Shown here: one piece after another, positions 12,410 through 26,900 of the stretch
Layout: each line of letters opens with the position of its first letter
Position numbering within the stretch: the stretch's first letter is position 1
Source of the DNA: Apis mellifera
Lineage: Eukaryota > Arthropoda > Insecta > Hymenoptera > Apidae
DNA length: 64,000 nt
Assembly: GCF_003254395.2 (NCBI RefSeq)
Contig: NC_037646.1
Location: 7,907,881 to 7,971,880, forward strand
Reading direction: 5' to 3'
Translations under genes and position numbers: made by a program
Notes under the pieces: model-generated
Seen by the model: only the letters and a program-made list of their open reading frames with translations
Told to the model about the DNA's origin: nothing
Database searches by the model: none

Positions 12410-14967
12410 TTAAACTGATTCTCTAGATCCACACGGCGGAAGAACCGTGATAAAACTTTCAGTCTCGCTATCGCTGGTGCTAAAATTTGATCTTTCTAAA
12501 CCTCTATTCTCATTTTTGGCACAAAATGGTTGAATGTAAGAGTTTTTCATTTCAATTTCCATCCCTGAATCATTATTTTTCAACAAATTAGACACGTTTG
12601 AAAGTTTGCGAAAATTTCCAAAGAAAACACTGTCCGTTCCAACACTTTCTGCACCGCTCTCGCTCGCTCCATCACAGACGGATTCGGTTTCATCAGTTTC
12701 CGAGACGCTACTCACTTCGTGTTTCAGCAGTTGTTTGTGCGACCCATTACTATCCGTGCTACTTAAATATCCGCTATCTTCTACTTTCATTCGTGGTTGC
12801 GGTTGATACCCGAACAAATGATTCGTGGAATTGCTGATGGATTCGCTATTTTTGGAAGCTCTTGTCAGATGTTTTCTTTGGAAATCTTGTTCATTGTGAT
12901 ATTGGCCGAAAAATTTCTTTTTATCCTTTTGAATGAGAGAGTTGTACCATGACGCGGATAAATTAGTCTTTGACTTTTCTCGCGTGCAATTGTTTCCCGT
13001 TTGATCTATCAATTGATGCTTGCATTTTGTCATCGACTCATCGGCTTGTTGTCGTTGAGACTTGTCGGAGTAAGAACAATCAGTGGCCCCTACGTGGAAA
13101 TGGTCACAGGGGACAGGAGAACCGTTGCTGGTCGTAGGGTCACCCGCTTCGGCAGGACTCCTGTCCCACCCGTTTTTTGACGCAGAGTTCGATGATAATT
13201 TCGCATCTTTCACACGCCGTGGGGGTTTCGAATGCTGATAGATGTCCTCCGTGGGCGGTAATGGTACCACGTCCGGTTGGTTGCTCGGTTGTCGTTGTCT
13301 TTTCAACTGTCTTATTTCGGGTGTTAAATACTTGCATTTCTTCCAAGATACGGAATCCTCTAAATGGCCGTTCAACGATCTGGTGCTGTTATTCAATTCC
13401 TTGGAATTGGATTTCAGCCTAGCCTCGTAGATCTCTCGAAGGCTTCCGTAGCCACGGTGCAGACAAGGGCCATTTTTCCCCGAGTCTTGATCTTCGCGAA
13501 AGCTACCCTTGCTTTTGAGAAGGATTTGAGCAGGCCTTTCCAGAGAATCGACGTAGATCTCATCGGGTACGTCTTTTTCGTAACTCGCGGCGTCGTTAAT
13601 TTTCAACTTCATCGGTTTCCTGTCCAACGTATCCGGTTCGTACTCAGACTCGTCCTGTTTTACGTAATTCTTGGGCGAATCTTGTACCTTAATGGTCAAA
13701 TGTCCAGGATTCTCGGGCTCGTATTGAATCTCTGGCCCGGAATCGTCGCTGCAGGCCGGACTGTCGTAGCCATCGTTCACGTACACCTCGCTAACGAGGG
13801 AATAACTCTCCGATTTCTGAGAAGAGATTAGCTCCGGTAGATTATTATAATACCCCCTTTCGAAAATATCTTTATTCAATTTATTCGATATCATCATCTC
13901 CCCGGTTCTTGGATTGATCACAGCGTTTTGCATCGTCAATTCTTCGTCCATCGGCAGAGCCGTGGACAAAGCTGGACTCGATTGATCGGTGGATTGATCT
14001 GGCGAATTGGACGATTTCCTGCTGGATTTCGACCGTTCCAGGCTATCCACTTCGTAATCAGCTATATTCTCCGATTTCGAGTGATGTTCGACCAACACCT
14101 TTGCGTCAACCATTTCACGTATAACGGCATCCATGATACGTTTCGCTGTGTTTTTAGCATTCGGAAGCTCGTTGATCATATCCGGCAATTCTTTCTTCGA
14201 ATTTTCACTCGATTCGTTCGTTCGTTCCCCCAACGAATCCTCCCTCATCACTCCTCCCTCCTCCTTTTCATCGCCGCGAGAAAGAACCGCGGTGCTCCTC
14301 TCTTCTTTCTTCTCTTCTTTCACCGCCGTCCCTTTCTCCATAATGGCGTTCTCCTCCATCTGTTTGACGAACGAGTTTTCGATGGCTTTCCTCACTTTGG
14401 TGTTGATCGCGTCATCCCCACCGATCGAAGCATCCCCGTTTCTCAACGAATGATAATTCGATTCCTCGAACATCGATTTGGTGGAACGTTTCGACACGCT
14501 GTGCCGATCATCAGTCTCGAGAATTTCGCTTCTTGCCACGTTTTGAAACGTTCTCATCATCATCCGTGAATTCTCCTTCCACGAAGAGAGAATTTTCCCT
14601 TTCGTCTCATTCTCGTTCAATTCTCGTTTCGCCAATTCCTTTAAATACTCCAAATTCTTGTTGAACGTTCTCGTGTTCTCTTGAAGGGTCTTTCGTGCCT
14701 CTTCCGCGTCTCGCCAACGTTGAGGCGTCGATCTGACGTCCGCCAGCCATGCCCTGACCTTACTCTCGCCCGGGTTCAAGTGATCGGGGTCAGGGAGGGA
14801 CGCAGGCGTGTCTCTGAGCGCGTCCGTGGTGCAGCCGGGGCATCCGGTGCATCGTTGCGACTTGCGTGACTTGGTGACGGAGCTTCGAGTCGAATTCGAG
14901 GCCGATTGCTGATTCTTGCTCGTCGTCCCGTCGCATTGTTCCGTGTTCGTTTCCTCTTCCGGGATCC
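12410..14967 (-). CDS. sha: sha exon 9: cytoplasmic tail and stop codon
   Basis: The largest exon (2558 nt) encodes residues 438-1289. It begins with the acceptor at 14969-14968 (AAATTCAG) and opens as IPEEETNTEQCDG; a TTG at 14779 is internal, not a start. A Cys cluster (CTGCPGC) lies near the beginning, followed by a segment with ESKVRAWLADVRSTPQRW and a charged helical stretch. The rest is low-complexity Ser, Glu, Lys and Asn with several short DSLER / PDTLDR / VDSLERP-type repeats. The C-terminus has TDSETESFITVLPP just before the end. Opposite-strand ORFs here are shadows of this CpG-rich coding exon. Confidence 0.9.
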
Positions 14968-17900
14968 CTGAATTTGAATCGACAGATCGAAAAACTTTTT
15001 AAACATTTTTTTTTCCCAGTTTATTATCAATCTCTTTTCTTTAATTTCTTTAAGAGAGTTTTTGTCGCGCTTTCTTTTTTTTTTTTTTTTTTTAAAGAGA
15101 GTAAAATTACTTATTGTCAACTGACCGACGAGGATAGGGACGAATTTCTTTGCAGCCATTTTGTGCTTCGCTATGGAGATGACCTCCCGAATTTTTATAA
15201 GAAATTCGATAGCTGCTGGAGGAGGCGCCTAGAAAAATTCCGGGCTGTCTTCAAATTATCTCACGATTATAAAATGAAATAACTAGATGGATAAAATTAT
15301 TTCTCTTTTTTTTTTTATTTATTTAATATATTTTACACGCTTATCTTTACGTTATCTTTACTAGGTAACTAACGTGATACTTCTTACGAGCAACAATTGT
15401 CTGTCGAAGTAAGCGGGATTGAAGTACAACTTTCTTCTCTGAGCTCCAGGCAATACGGGAACATCCTGTTGATTGTCCACCGTCTCCACGACTCGCACAT
15501 CCTCTTCTGGCAATCTCTCCCCTAGAATGGATCCAGCCCCAAAGCAAGCCTCGGACTGTTCCATGTAAATGCAATGGGGATGAACAATAGCCGAGGTAAC
15601 CTGTCCAATCCAATGCACAGAAATCAATCAGTTAGAATTATTAGTTAGAATCGTCTTATAATATTCTTACACACGAAAGTGTACGAAATCTTCATCTCCA
15701 AGAAATTTCGATCGATCAATTAATTAAAAAGAAAAATTTTGAGAAAACAAGTTTCACGAACATTTTCGAATCCTTGTTCACCGTCGCTCGGTGGAAGATC
15801 ATCCCCCAGATCGCTCTCCGTTAAACCACTGTTCGTATCGCTCTCGAAGTGTCTGGAAGCAGCGAGCAAAGGGTTGCTCTTCACCAACCCGCCCACTTCT
15901 CGGCCAGGGGCCAAGCTTATTTCCGGCTCGTCCACGATCTTCCGCTTCGCCTTCTTGCTGTGCAGGTACAGGGACACGCTCGCGACGTAGATCAGCGCAA
16001 GGATGACGGAGGAGAGGCCGATGGCCGTGTACTCGGTCGCGGATAGACCTTGCGACAGTTGCGTCGTCGAGGAGAACGTCACCTCTCGAACGTCTGCAAC
16101 CAAGTCACCGTCCTCTTTCAATTATCACGCGGTGAGTATTCTTATATATTTAGTCGAGTTATTAAAATTCGATGTATATAATTCAATTTTCTTGTTCGAG
16201 ATGAGGAAGACAGACGATGCGAATACCGACTGGTTTTGGACTGTGAACCAGCCACCCTGAAGGCCACGCAGGGGGTGAAGACACCGGGGAGCTTCGACTT
16301 CTGAGAGGCGTCTCTGCACACGAGTTTCGCTGTGACCACGCGACCCTCGGCCGCTTCTCTCAGCCCAGTTTCGCCGATCCACTGCAACGATTCCAAGAAT
16401 TTATTCCGTGAATGATGGAAAGTTGATTTTTGAAAAGAAGACGAATCGAAACGAAAAGTCTTTTTTTTCATTCGATTATGAAATACTCGATCGAAGGAAG
16501 TGATAACAGTCGTCGTATATTTAGTCGTCCAAGGAAATTTCTCTTCTTCTATAATGAAATTTAAACGTGGCCTTTTCGCAGGCCTCCTTCAAGCTCCCTT
16601 AATTAACCTTACGTCGGAGGCTTTACACGTAATGGAGGAGAAACCAGTAAACGGCTGTCTTTCGTTCATATTTCGCTTCGAGGAATAAGTATTTTGAACG
16701 ACGTTACGACACGACACGCTTCCCGATACATCGTTCATCTTTATTTCGTTCGATCGTGGAAAGGAAGAAAAAGTAAAATATTTCTTCTCTCATCGAATTG
16801 AAACGAAGAATTCTTAAATTAAGAATGGAGGATGAAAAATAACTACTTGTCAGCAACGAATAGAAAAGAGACGATTTCTGTGAACGATTTCGAATCGTTG
16901 TTTCTTCCTGTATTATTATATCGCTCTCTTATTTCGCTCCAATTTAAAAAAACGAACCTGTAAAAACGTTCTTCCCTCGTCACGGAACAGCCTGAAGGGT
17001 GGCTCGGTGTCCGAAAGATTCCTCAACTCCGACCATCCTGCCCGTCCCAATTGCTGAGCCCCAGTTATCCCGCAAACCGGCGTGGTCACACCTTTGCGCG
17101 AAAAAGGGGAACGCATATTCAACTCAATGATGTATCAAGCTATTTAAGCAATTACAGCTACGTGCAATAATAACTCGTCAACATTTCAATTCAAGTTGCA
17201 AGTTGAAAAATTGGCAGGAGGTAGATTAACTCACCTTCGAAGCGTATTTCCGCGTGAGGATAGATTATCTGGCCACGTTGAGGTAGAAACACGTATGGCA
17301 CCCTCTCGACTTGGCCTGTGCCGCTCACGAAACCAGCAACGTTGCATTCTACAATCATCGAGAATTTTACTTTATATCTATGACAAACAATGTCAGAATT
17401 AAATTTTGTTTGTAATTAAATTTCTTCCTTTCGTTTGTTCACCAATGGATGGATAAATAAGATGTAAATTGGAATAAAACTTTGGAGGAATTTATTATGA
17501 ATAATTGAGATGGAGGAGGGGAAAAGTGAATTAAGACGTCATTCCGTTCGTGATGCAGTTTCAAATTTTCTCGTGACTGACAATTTTCTGGCGTATGCAC
17601 GGGATGACGTGCAATTTTCAGGCTTTTTTTCTTCTTTTTCCTTCTTTTTTTATCGCCCGCGGTCATCTGCGGCACAATTATGCAGCTCATTTAAGAATTT
17701 CGGATGCCCCGCACGCAAGTGCAATGGAGAAAGCGCTTCCTTTGATCGGGAAACGTACAAAGGGGAGCATAAACGTCGGCGTTCTGTTAAAAATGTTGTT
17801 ACTTGCCGTGAACGTGACGGGGGAATCGTCTTTTTTGAAACAACACTTGAGTCCGAACTTAAAAATAATAGTTTCCGTTCGTGCAAGGAATTTTTTTTTT

Positions 17901-20900
17901 CTTCTTCTCTCTTCAGAGAATTCTAAATCTTAATAAAAAAAAAAAGGAGAATAATGTTTCCTGGAAAGAAAGTAAGCAGTCGAAAGAAACTAGGAAGAAG
18001 AAGTTTTCAGAAGAGTTATCTGTAAATATGTATCGATTAATCGTTCCATTTGTCTTCGATATTACGAGTACATCGATTCTTCAGGATTAAAACAACAGAT
18101 CCTCGCATTACACGATCATGGGATTGCGAATTCCACGCTCGAAGATTATTTATGCGCGCCTCCACAGGCATATCGTTGCAAAATACCTTGTTTAATTCGT
18201 AATTTAATTCACAATTACGGAGTTAGAGGAGAATCGCTCGTTAAAATGTTAATCATTTCGTCGATGGCGTCAAATTGTCAGGCAAAGTTCATCACGGATA
18301 ATTCGACGCCTAATAAAAACCTTAATCTTAGAACGTTCGAGCTGGAATGTTTTATCGCGGAATAATGCAAATTAACGAGTCAAATATCGATGTCGAGAAT
18401 ATAAATAATATGTCTGATTCTTGATCTCTGAAAGAAAAAGAGTTTGAACGGATCATTTTCCTCCCAAAATCACATCGGCGTATATTTGTAGGAATTGAAG
18501 AATTTATAAGAATTGGAACTGGTTTTGTTGTATTTGCAGAATAATGCAAATTAATGATATCGAAAATATAAATAATATATCGAACGATTCTTGATCTCTG
18601 GAAGAAAAATTTTTTCCCCAAAATCACATCATCCTATATTTATAGGAATTGAAGAATTTATAGAAATTGTCTTAGAAATGATTTTGTTGCAAAATAATGC
18701 AAATTAATGATATCGAGAATATAAATAATGTCAAACGATTTTTGATCTCTGGAAGAAAATCTCCCAAAATCACATCGTCGTATATTTGGAATTGAAGAAT
18801 TTATAGGAATTGTCTTAGAAATGATTTTGTTGCAGAATAATGCAAATTAATGATATCGAGAATATAAATAATATGTCGAACGACTTTTGATCTCTGGAAG
18901 AAGAAGAGTTCAAATGCTTGAACAGATCATTTTTCTCCCAAGATTCTTCATCGATCATATCGTATATTTATAGGAATTATTTTAGAACTGATTTGTTGCA
19001 GAATAATGCAAATTAATGATATCGAGAATATAAATAATATGTCGAACGACTTTTGATCTTTGGAAGAAGAAGAGTTCAAACGAATCATTTTTCCCTCAGA
19101 TTCTTCATCGATCACATCGTCGTATATTTGTAAGAATTGAAGAATTTATAGGAATTGTGTTAGAACTGTTCGAACTGGAACGTTTTATTGCGGAATAATG
19201 CAAATTAACGAGTGTCGATATCGAGAATATAAATAATATGCCGACTCTTGATCTCTGGAAGAAGTTCAAACTCTTGAACGGATCATTTTTCTCCCAAGAT
19301 TCTTCACCGACATTTCGTATATTTATAGGAATTGTCTTAGAACTGATTTTATTGCAGAATAATGCAAATCAACAAATGTCGATATCGAGAATATGAATAA
19401 TATGTCGAACAACTCTTGATCTCTGGAAGAAAAATTTTTCCCCGAAGATCACATCGTCATATATTTGTAAGAATTGAAGAATTTATAGAAATTGTCTTAG
19501 AACATTTGAACTGATTTGTTGCAGAATAATGCAAATTAATGATATCGAAAATATAAATAATATGTCGAACGACTTTTGATCTTTGGAAGAAGAAGAGTTC
19601 AAACGCTTGAACGGATCATTTTTCCCTCTTCATCGATCACATCGTCGTATATTTGTAGGAATTGAAGAATTTATAGGAATTGTGTTAGAACTGTTCGAAA
19701 CATTTTATCGCGGAATAATGCAAATTAACGAGTGTCGATATCGAGAATATAAATAATGCGCCGACTCTTGATCTCTGGAAGGAAAAAAACGTTGAAACGC
19801 TTGATCATTTTTCCACCTCCCCTCCCAACATTCTTCATCGAACGCATCGTCGTATATTAACAGGAATTGAAGAAAAAGAAAGATTGTGAATTCGTGATGG
19901 GAAACAGTAGTGAGCCGCGGCGGTCGCAAATCGCGCGACTCGGTACCGGTTCCTTAACGAGAGAACGCCACACGAACAATATTTTCCTGTTTATCAAGAT
20001 TTAAAACGTTTGAACACGTATTATCCTATCCGCTCGACGATTCGCTGACAATTCGCTGGGAACGGGTTTTTCTGGAAGAACCGCTGCCAGTTCCCCGCGG
20101 ATCTGTTTCACAAACAGAAATTTCGAAAACGTCGAATGGTTAATGAGATTAACCGGGTTTTCAAAAATTATGCGCGCTTTACCCTTGAAATATTACCCGT
20201 TCTAACGAGAGACGTCGGTTTATGTAACAGTACCCGATCGCAACCGATCGCAACAGGTTTACAGACCGATCTCTATCTATCGTGGATTTACGCTGAAAAA
20301 AGAAATAATACCGTTTAACAGATTGCTTAATTAGGATCACTCGATGCGTAAAAATGTAACGGATGACAGATCGAGGGCCTCGAATAACAAATAATTGAAT
20401 AAAGCGCGATTGACAAAGTATTATCGAATGTGGTATTAAATTCAATTCATGAAAGGAATAATGCACGTACAAGCTGAATAAATTTAAAATCAAGCGGCAC
20501 GACTGGCTAACTATGTATGTAACCGAGTGGAAAGGCTCGACGAGTTACATGTTTGGATTACATTTCATAGTATAGTAGCATTCATTGTTCCTTAAAGGAG
20601 AAAGCCGAAGGAAGAGAGTCATTGTACATCTTTCGTCGACTTTTCTTTTTTCGAATACGCAAGATATATACCATACGTGCGCCGAAAGAGAAAATGCACG
20701 ATCCTGGTCTATCGTGTATATGTATATATATTCACCCTCAGGTCTTGACCCTGATCGCTTCAGTTTATCTCAACGTTCTACTAATTGCTCGATTCGCTTG
20801 ATGTACGGTAGCTGTGTCGTCGTTGCTCGTCAACTTTCTTCGAGGAATATTTGGAACGGTGTTCCCGTTTCATTTTCGAAACTTTTCCGAAAATTCTTCT

Positions 20901-23900
20901 TTTTCTGTGACCCATTCGTATTCGTATTCTCGTTTCTTCCGTTTCTCGTGCAGAGAGCTAGAACTAGGAAGAAGTTGATTCTGAATAATCGTTGGAACAA
21001 GCGTTTCGAAAGATTCCACACCCGATTCTTTTTCTTTTTTAGAATATTCGGAGATTATGGTGGATTTCGAATTTTGATGGATCTTTTGAAACGTGGTTGA
21101 TCATTTGTCAGGATTGTCGATTATGTTCTATTTATGTTTGTTATACAGATTAGGAAAGAAAGAGTTATCAATCGATTTTCAATTCAGATGAATCCAATTC
21201 TTTCCTACAATTCTCAAAAATGAGATAGAGTGTCTCCTCGTTTCAAATTATTAATTCGACGAATTTTTGAGATAGTGGTCGCCACATTTATCGAAATAAT
21301 AGGAAGAATTGTCGGTCTTCAATAATCGAATGGAACAGTGAAATTAGAACAGTAAGCAAAAAATCCAATTTTGGATTTAATCCAACTATTTTTCTCCTAC
21401 ACTTCGAACATTTCTAAAAAAAAACAAAAAATGAAAGATAGACGCTTGAAATAGCGTTTCAGAGTCGAAAAAGAATCGATGATTTTGAATAGAAGAGGTT
21501 AGAATAGAAAAGCAAAAGATTCTGTTTCAATCTTTTCCTTCTATTTGTAAAAAACCAAAAAGAAAAAAGATGTTCGAAATAATGCTTCAGAGTCGAAGAA
21601 GAATCGATGTTTCGAATAGAAGAGGTTAGAATAGAAAAGCAAAAGATCCTGTTTCAATCTTTTTCTCCTATTTATGAAAAAAAAAAAAAAAAAGAAATGA
21701 AAGATGGAGTGCTCGAAGTAGCGCTTCAGAGTCGAAGAAGAATCGCATTCAGATCGATGGTTCGATAGAGGCAGGCTCCTACTTTCGATCTTAGGATTTA
21801 CACGAAAGTGTAAATTCGTAGAAGAGAAACTTGCGGTTAGGGCAAGTTTTCAACGAGAAACCGTTTTCGCGGACGACATTGTAACATGGAGGCTCGTAAC
21901 GTGGAAATCACGATCGCGAAAATTATAAATTGCGGTCCACAACGGTTTCACTGTTCACTGTTGATCGTAATGTAAATCCTCGTAGTCGAGGAGAATCGAT
22001 TAACAACGTTTTAACGTTTATCCAAAGAAAACGTAATCGTTCAGAACGAAGGGTATATAATGTATGTAATTCGATTAAACATCTTGGTTTCACAACAACG
22101 CTTCCATCCTTTGTCTATTTCTGCTTTCACTTTTTTCGCGGCTATAATAAGACGAATTCCTCGAATTCATCGTTGCGAAAGAACTTTCTATATCTATTAT
22201 ATTTTATATTAATTCAACAAGAAAACAATTGCATTTCCTAATATAACGCGTCTCTTTCAAATTGACGACGGCCGATGCGAGTATTTATTAGTAGGAGTCG
22301 AAACCTGGTCGAAACCGGTTATCCGAGGGAAGAACACGAGGCTTATTATTATTTTAAAAAAACGATTTAACATTTCCCCCTCTCCTTGTCCCTTCCATCG
22401 CATCTATCGTTATCATTTTTATCCACGAAAATTGTACAGTTGCCCGATCATTTCCGAGAAAAACAATTTCTCTTTTTCAAAAATCCAATCCTCTGAATTT
22501 AGACATCAATCGATCAGATCCAAAACGTTTTCTCACCTCGTTCCAACAACAGGAACAACAATTTTCTCACTTTCATCAAGGATGAGGAAGGAAGAGAGCG
22601 GGCTTCGGGAACAGACGCGTCTTTAAATCGTTTAAATTAGACACACGCGGTTTTTCTCTTAAACGATTCTCTTCCCGCTCAACGCAACGATTCTCTCACT
22701 TTCATCAAGCGGCGAGGAGGAGAGGCGATCGGTCCTCGTTCGATTCTCGGCGACGCGATCCATCTCGTTAAAAGTGTCCCACTCTTCTTCTCGCCGACAC
22801 GATTTACGATAATCGATGGAAGAGAGCAATTAACAGCCTGCTCTCTTGCGTCCCCGTTTCGCTCGTAGGAGGACGCTCGATCCGGCTACCCGTGTCTCCT
22901 ACGATCGGGCAAACGGATAACGAGCAGTTGATTAACGATCGGCAAACCCGACGTGAAACTGGTGAACGAGACGATACATGCCTACGCGATGAACCTTGAC
23001 CTTCGCTCGAAGATCACGACCGATCTTCCTCCTCCTTTTTTCTTCTTCTTCTTCTTCCTTTTCTTTCCTCCTCTCCCTTTCTCTTCGATAAATAGATGGA
23101 TAGAGTAATGGAAATCGATGAATATATATATTCGCCGGCGAGTGTAGATACGATTTAAATAAATTAAAGATTTAAGGCGAATTCATTCGATTCATTCTAA
23201 TTTTATTTATATAAGAAGCGAACGAGACGGAGCAGTATGGAAAGTAGAAAAAAACGTATAAAACGATGAATTGGAGAGAATTAGCAAAGCGATTCTCGAG
23301 AGTTAAAGTAGCTGCGAGGCGCGTGCACGATTATAGACACGATAGAACGATCAAAGTGATAATTATAGAATCGGGAGGATGAGTTGGCAATTTTGGTAAT
23401 TTTATTTGGGATGATTATCACGCTTATATCTTGTATATATTGGCTGGTTCGTTAAACGTTTCGATTACGAGAGATTTATTTATCCTAATTAAAACGTTAC
23501 TTCGTTTACACAGGAGTTAATAATCGATGACGAGAGAAGAGATTTTCATTTCGCTTCTACTTCGATACACGATACAATAATGTATATATATACATATATA
23601 TAAAATCTGTCGATTGGAAATTTTACTTTTCTTACTTTAATCGCTCGAGTCGATTTCACGGTCCTTTAATGAACGAAGATAATTTAAAGACGGGGATATT
23701 CCGTTCTATCAGAATTAGAAACCACGGGTGGAAGAGATATTGTTCCTTGCGGTACTTTTGATCAACTCGTCGCCGCGCGGCCTCCGCACCAGCGACGCAG
23801 CTGTACACCGGTGCCGCAAATCTGTTATTTATAGATTGCACAGGACACACACTTTGCGGCCGGGCCTGCAAAACGGCGAAGAGACACGTTTGACACGACC

Positions 23901-26900
23901 GGTTGACCCCTCGGAGGACGCTGAGGCACCGGTCCACTGGCTTGCGCTCAGCCTTTTTTAATTACCGGCTACCACGAGTTACGTGGTGTCGAGTACGGCA
24001 CACGGTGAAAAACAGATACGTACCTATTAATACGTCCTCGCGTTTAAAACGTTTCTCGCGTTACGTGTTCAATCCACCATCCTATCCATAAATTATTCCT
24101 GCCTATCTGGGAAACGAGAAGTCGCGTGAATTTCTCCCATTATTCACAAAACCCGAATAGAATCTCTCCCTGGAAACCCTCCTTCCAATCAGCCTTTTCA
24201 ATTTTCCTCCCATTTATTATATATTTCCACGATTCGATGTTCCAAGATTCCTATCGATATCTCGTTAGGATCCCTAAAAATTTTCGAATCACTTTTTCAC
24301 TCGAATTTTCCTCTCTTTATTATGTATTTCTTCGAAGATCCCTATCGATATTTCCTTAAGATCTCTCCCTGAAAATTCTCCTTCGAATCATTCTTTTCCA
24401 CTCCAATTTTCTTTATTATATATTTCTTCGATGTTCGAAGATCCTAATCGATATCTTATTCGAATCTCTCCCTGAAAATTCTCCTTTGAATCATCCTTTT
24501 CCACTCCAATTTTCTTTATTATATATTTCTTTAAAGATCTCTATTGATATTTCGTTAGGATCTCTCCTTAAAAATTCTCGAATCACTTTTCTACTCGAAT
24601 TTTCCTCTCTTTATTATATATTTCCTTAACGAAAGATGTTCCATGTTTGAAGATTTCAATGGATATTCTTATTCGAATCTCTCCCTGAAAATTCTCCTTT
24701 GAATCATCCTTTTCCACTCCAATTTTCTTTATTATATATTTCTTCGAAGATCCCTATCGATATCTTGTTAGGATCTCTCTCTGAAAATCCTTTTCCATTC
24801 CAATTTTCTTTATTATATATTTCTCCAAAGATCTCTATCGATATTTCGTTAGAATCTCTCCCTAAAAATTCTCGAATCGACTTTTCCACTCGAATTTTCC
24901 TCTCTTTATTATATATTTCCTTAACGAAAGACGTTCCATGTTCAAAGATTTCAACGGATATCTCGTTGGTCATCCCGTTCTTCGAAATTGAAATTCGCAA
25001 GAGGCCATTATCCATTATCCGAATAGAATCTCTCCCTGAAAATTCTTCTTCGAGTCATCCTTTCCCATTCGAATTTTCCCTCTCTTCATTACATAATTCC
25101 TTAACGGAACATATTGCAAGATCCCAATCGATATCTCGTTGACCATCCCGTATTCGCATTATCCATTATTCAAACCGACTGAGAATCTCTCCCTGAAAAT
25201 TCTTCTTCGAGTCATCCTTTCCATTCGAATTTTCCCTCTCTTCATTACATAATTCCTTAATGGAACATGTTGCAAGATCCCGATCGATATCTCGTTGACC
25301 ATTCCGTTCCTCGAAAGCGGAATTCGCGAGGTGAAATATATTCCTATTGTATTCACTCTGTCCATGTTTCGCAACATCGTTCCTCTCCTCCCTAGGAAAA
25401 GTGGAGGAGAGGAAAGAAAAGCGGGGAGGAGGGTTAGAAAATTGATGGGAGGAAAAGCGCGAAATTGGACTCGCTTTGTCGAGGCCCCGAGAAAGGAATC
25501 ATTCGTCCATCGTGGCCGACGTGACTGATGCCCTCCCCGCTACGGTTCCTTCTCGTGACAGAGCTTGGGGATAATTCTTAATGCGATAATCCACACCGGC
25601 GAGGGTACACCGTTAACGCGCCGTTCCGCCGTGCTTTTAACGTGAAATCGATGGAGGTGAACCGAGGGGAGAGATGTACGGCCGCTGCCACGAGCTTCCC
25701 GCCCGATAAACAGGATCTCGAATGTGTTAATACGTCGCGGGGATATTCGATTTAACGATCAACCGTGATGAATTTTGAGAAGAAAAACGAGGATGATCGA
25801 TTTCGATAAAAGATACACGCATACTTTGGCAAAAAGCAGGATTCGAGTGAAAATTATGCGACAGTTTTGCGTGTTATTTAAATTTATTAAACGTTCCATT
25901 GAGATAGGATCTCGATCGAAAGATATCTCTAGTCTCTAATGCATGAATTAAGTAATTTATGTCAAAAAAAAAAAGAATGAAACGATATAATTTTTTAATT
26001 ATCTTCGATTCATCTTATTTACAACGCTCGCGAAGGAAATAAAATCTGGTCAAATCGAAGGGGAATAAGCGGAATAGATAAAAATCCGAATATATACATG
26101 TCTCTTTTCCCGAGATAAGCTATTTTATTGAACGGATGGACGATTATCGATGATGGAAATCGCATTGGAGGACGTGAATGTTGAATATAAACGAGATGAT
26201 GGGAAACCGGACGATCAAGAGAAATTTCGAAATGATCGAATCGCAGGAATTTAAGATATTGATAATTGATCGGAAAGGAAGGATCCCCGGCTAAGAATCT
26301 CTCGCTAATTTCGCACGAGGGAAACTCTGAACGCGCGAGACGCGAGCCGAGCAATGAACGAACGTGCGGAACAAGTAGGAAAAAAATGAAAATTACAAAC
26401 TCAGCCAATGCGCTATTGACGTAAGTAATGCGCGTACGTGCACAATTCACACAAGCGTTATTGCAATTAATATTAAGATTGGCTGGATAGGCATGCGTGG
26501 ATGGGATATTTTATGGTTTATAGGCACCGGGATGATGATTAAGGTCACGCGTGAAACAATGGGACACTTATTCGTCGAATTGAATTCTCATTAAACGAAT
26601 GGGTCGAGCTTGAAAATGAAAAATCAATCGTTTGTTGAGAGGAGAGAGATACCATTGAAATTTGCATTGCAGAAGGGTAATTAATTTATGGAAATGGTAA
26701 CGGTAATAGTTACCACCGCAACTTTCTCCTTGGCGAGGTAGTGGTTAGTAGCCTCGCGCATTTCTCAATCGTAAGAAAAAATCCCCTAAGAAGCGCTCCA
26801 AGCTCTGTTCTCCAACTTGTTTCCCAATGAACTTAAGGTCGAGCCATTGTATTATTATTATTATTAGAATAAGAGCTCGAGGGTTTCAGGCCATTGGGAA

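Noticed and set aside
13364..14569. Long plus-strand ORFs (155 and 213 codons)
   Set aside because: Antisense shadows of sha exon 9, whose codon use leaves few stops on the other strand.
14776..15159. 127-codon minus-strand ORF starting MAAKKFVPILVGQ
   Set aside because: It begins inside real sha exon 8 and then reads through the intron and exon 9 in the wrong frame; the splice from 15126 to 14967 keeps the correct frame.
20585..21100. 171-codon plus-strand ORF in sha intron 2
   Set aside because: Phe/Arg-rich from pyrimidine tracts, no domain, no splice support, antisense to sha.
24699..25142. 147-codon plus-strand ORF in sha intron 2
   Set aside because: Translation of tandem array B; the peptide simply repeats the unit.
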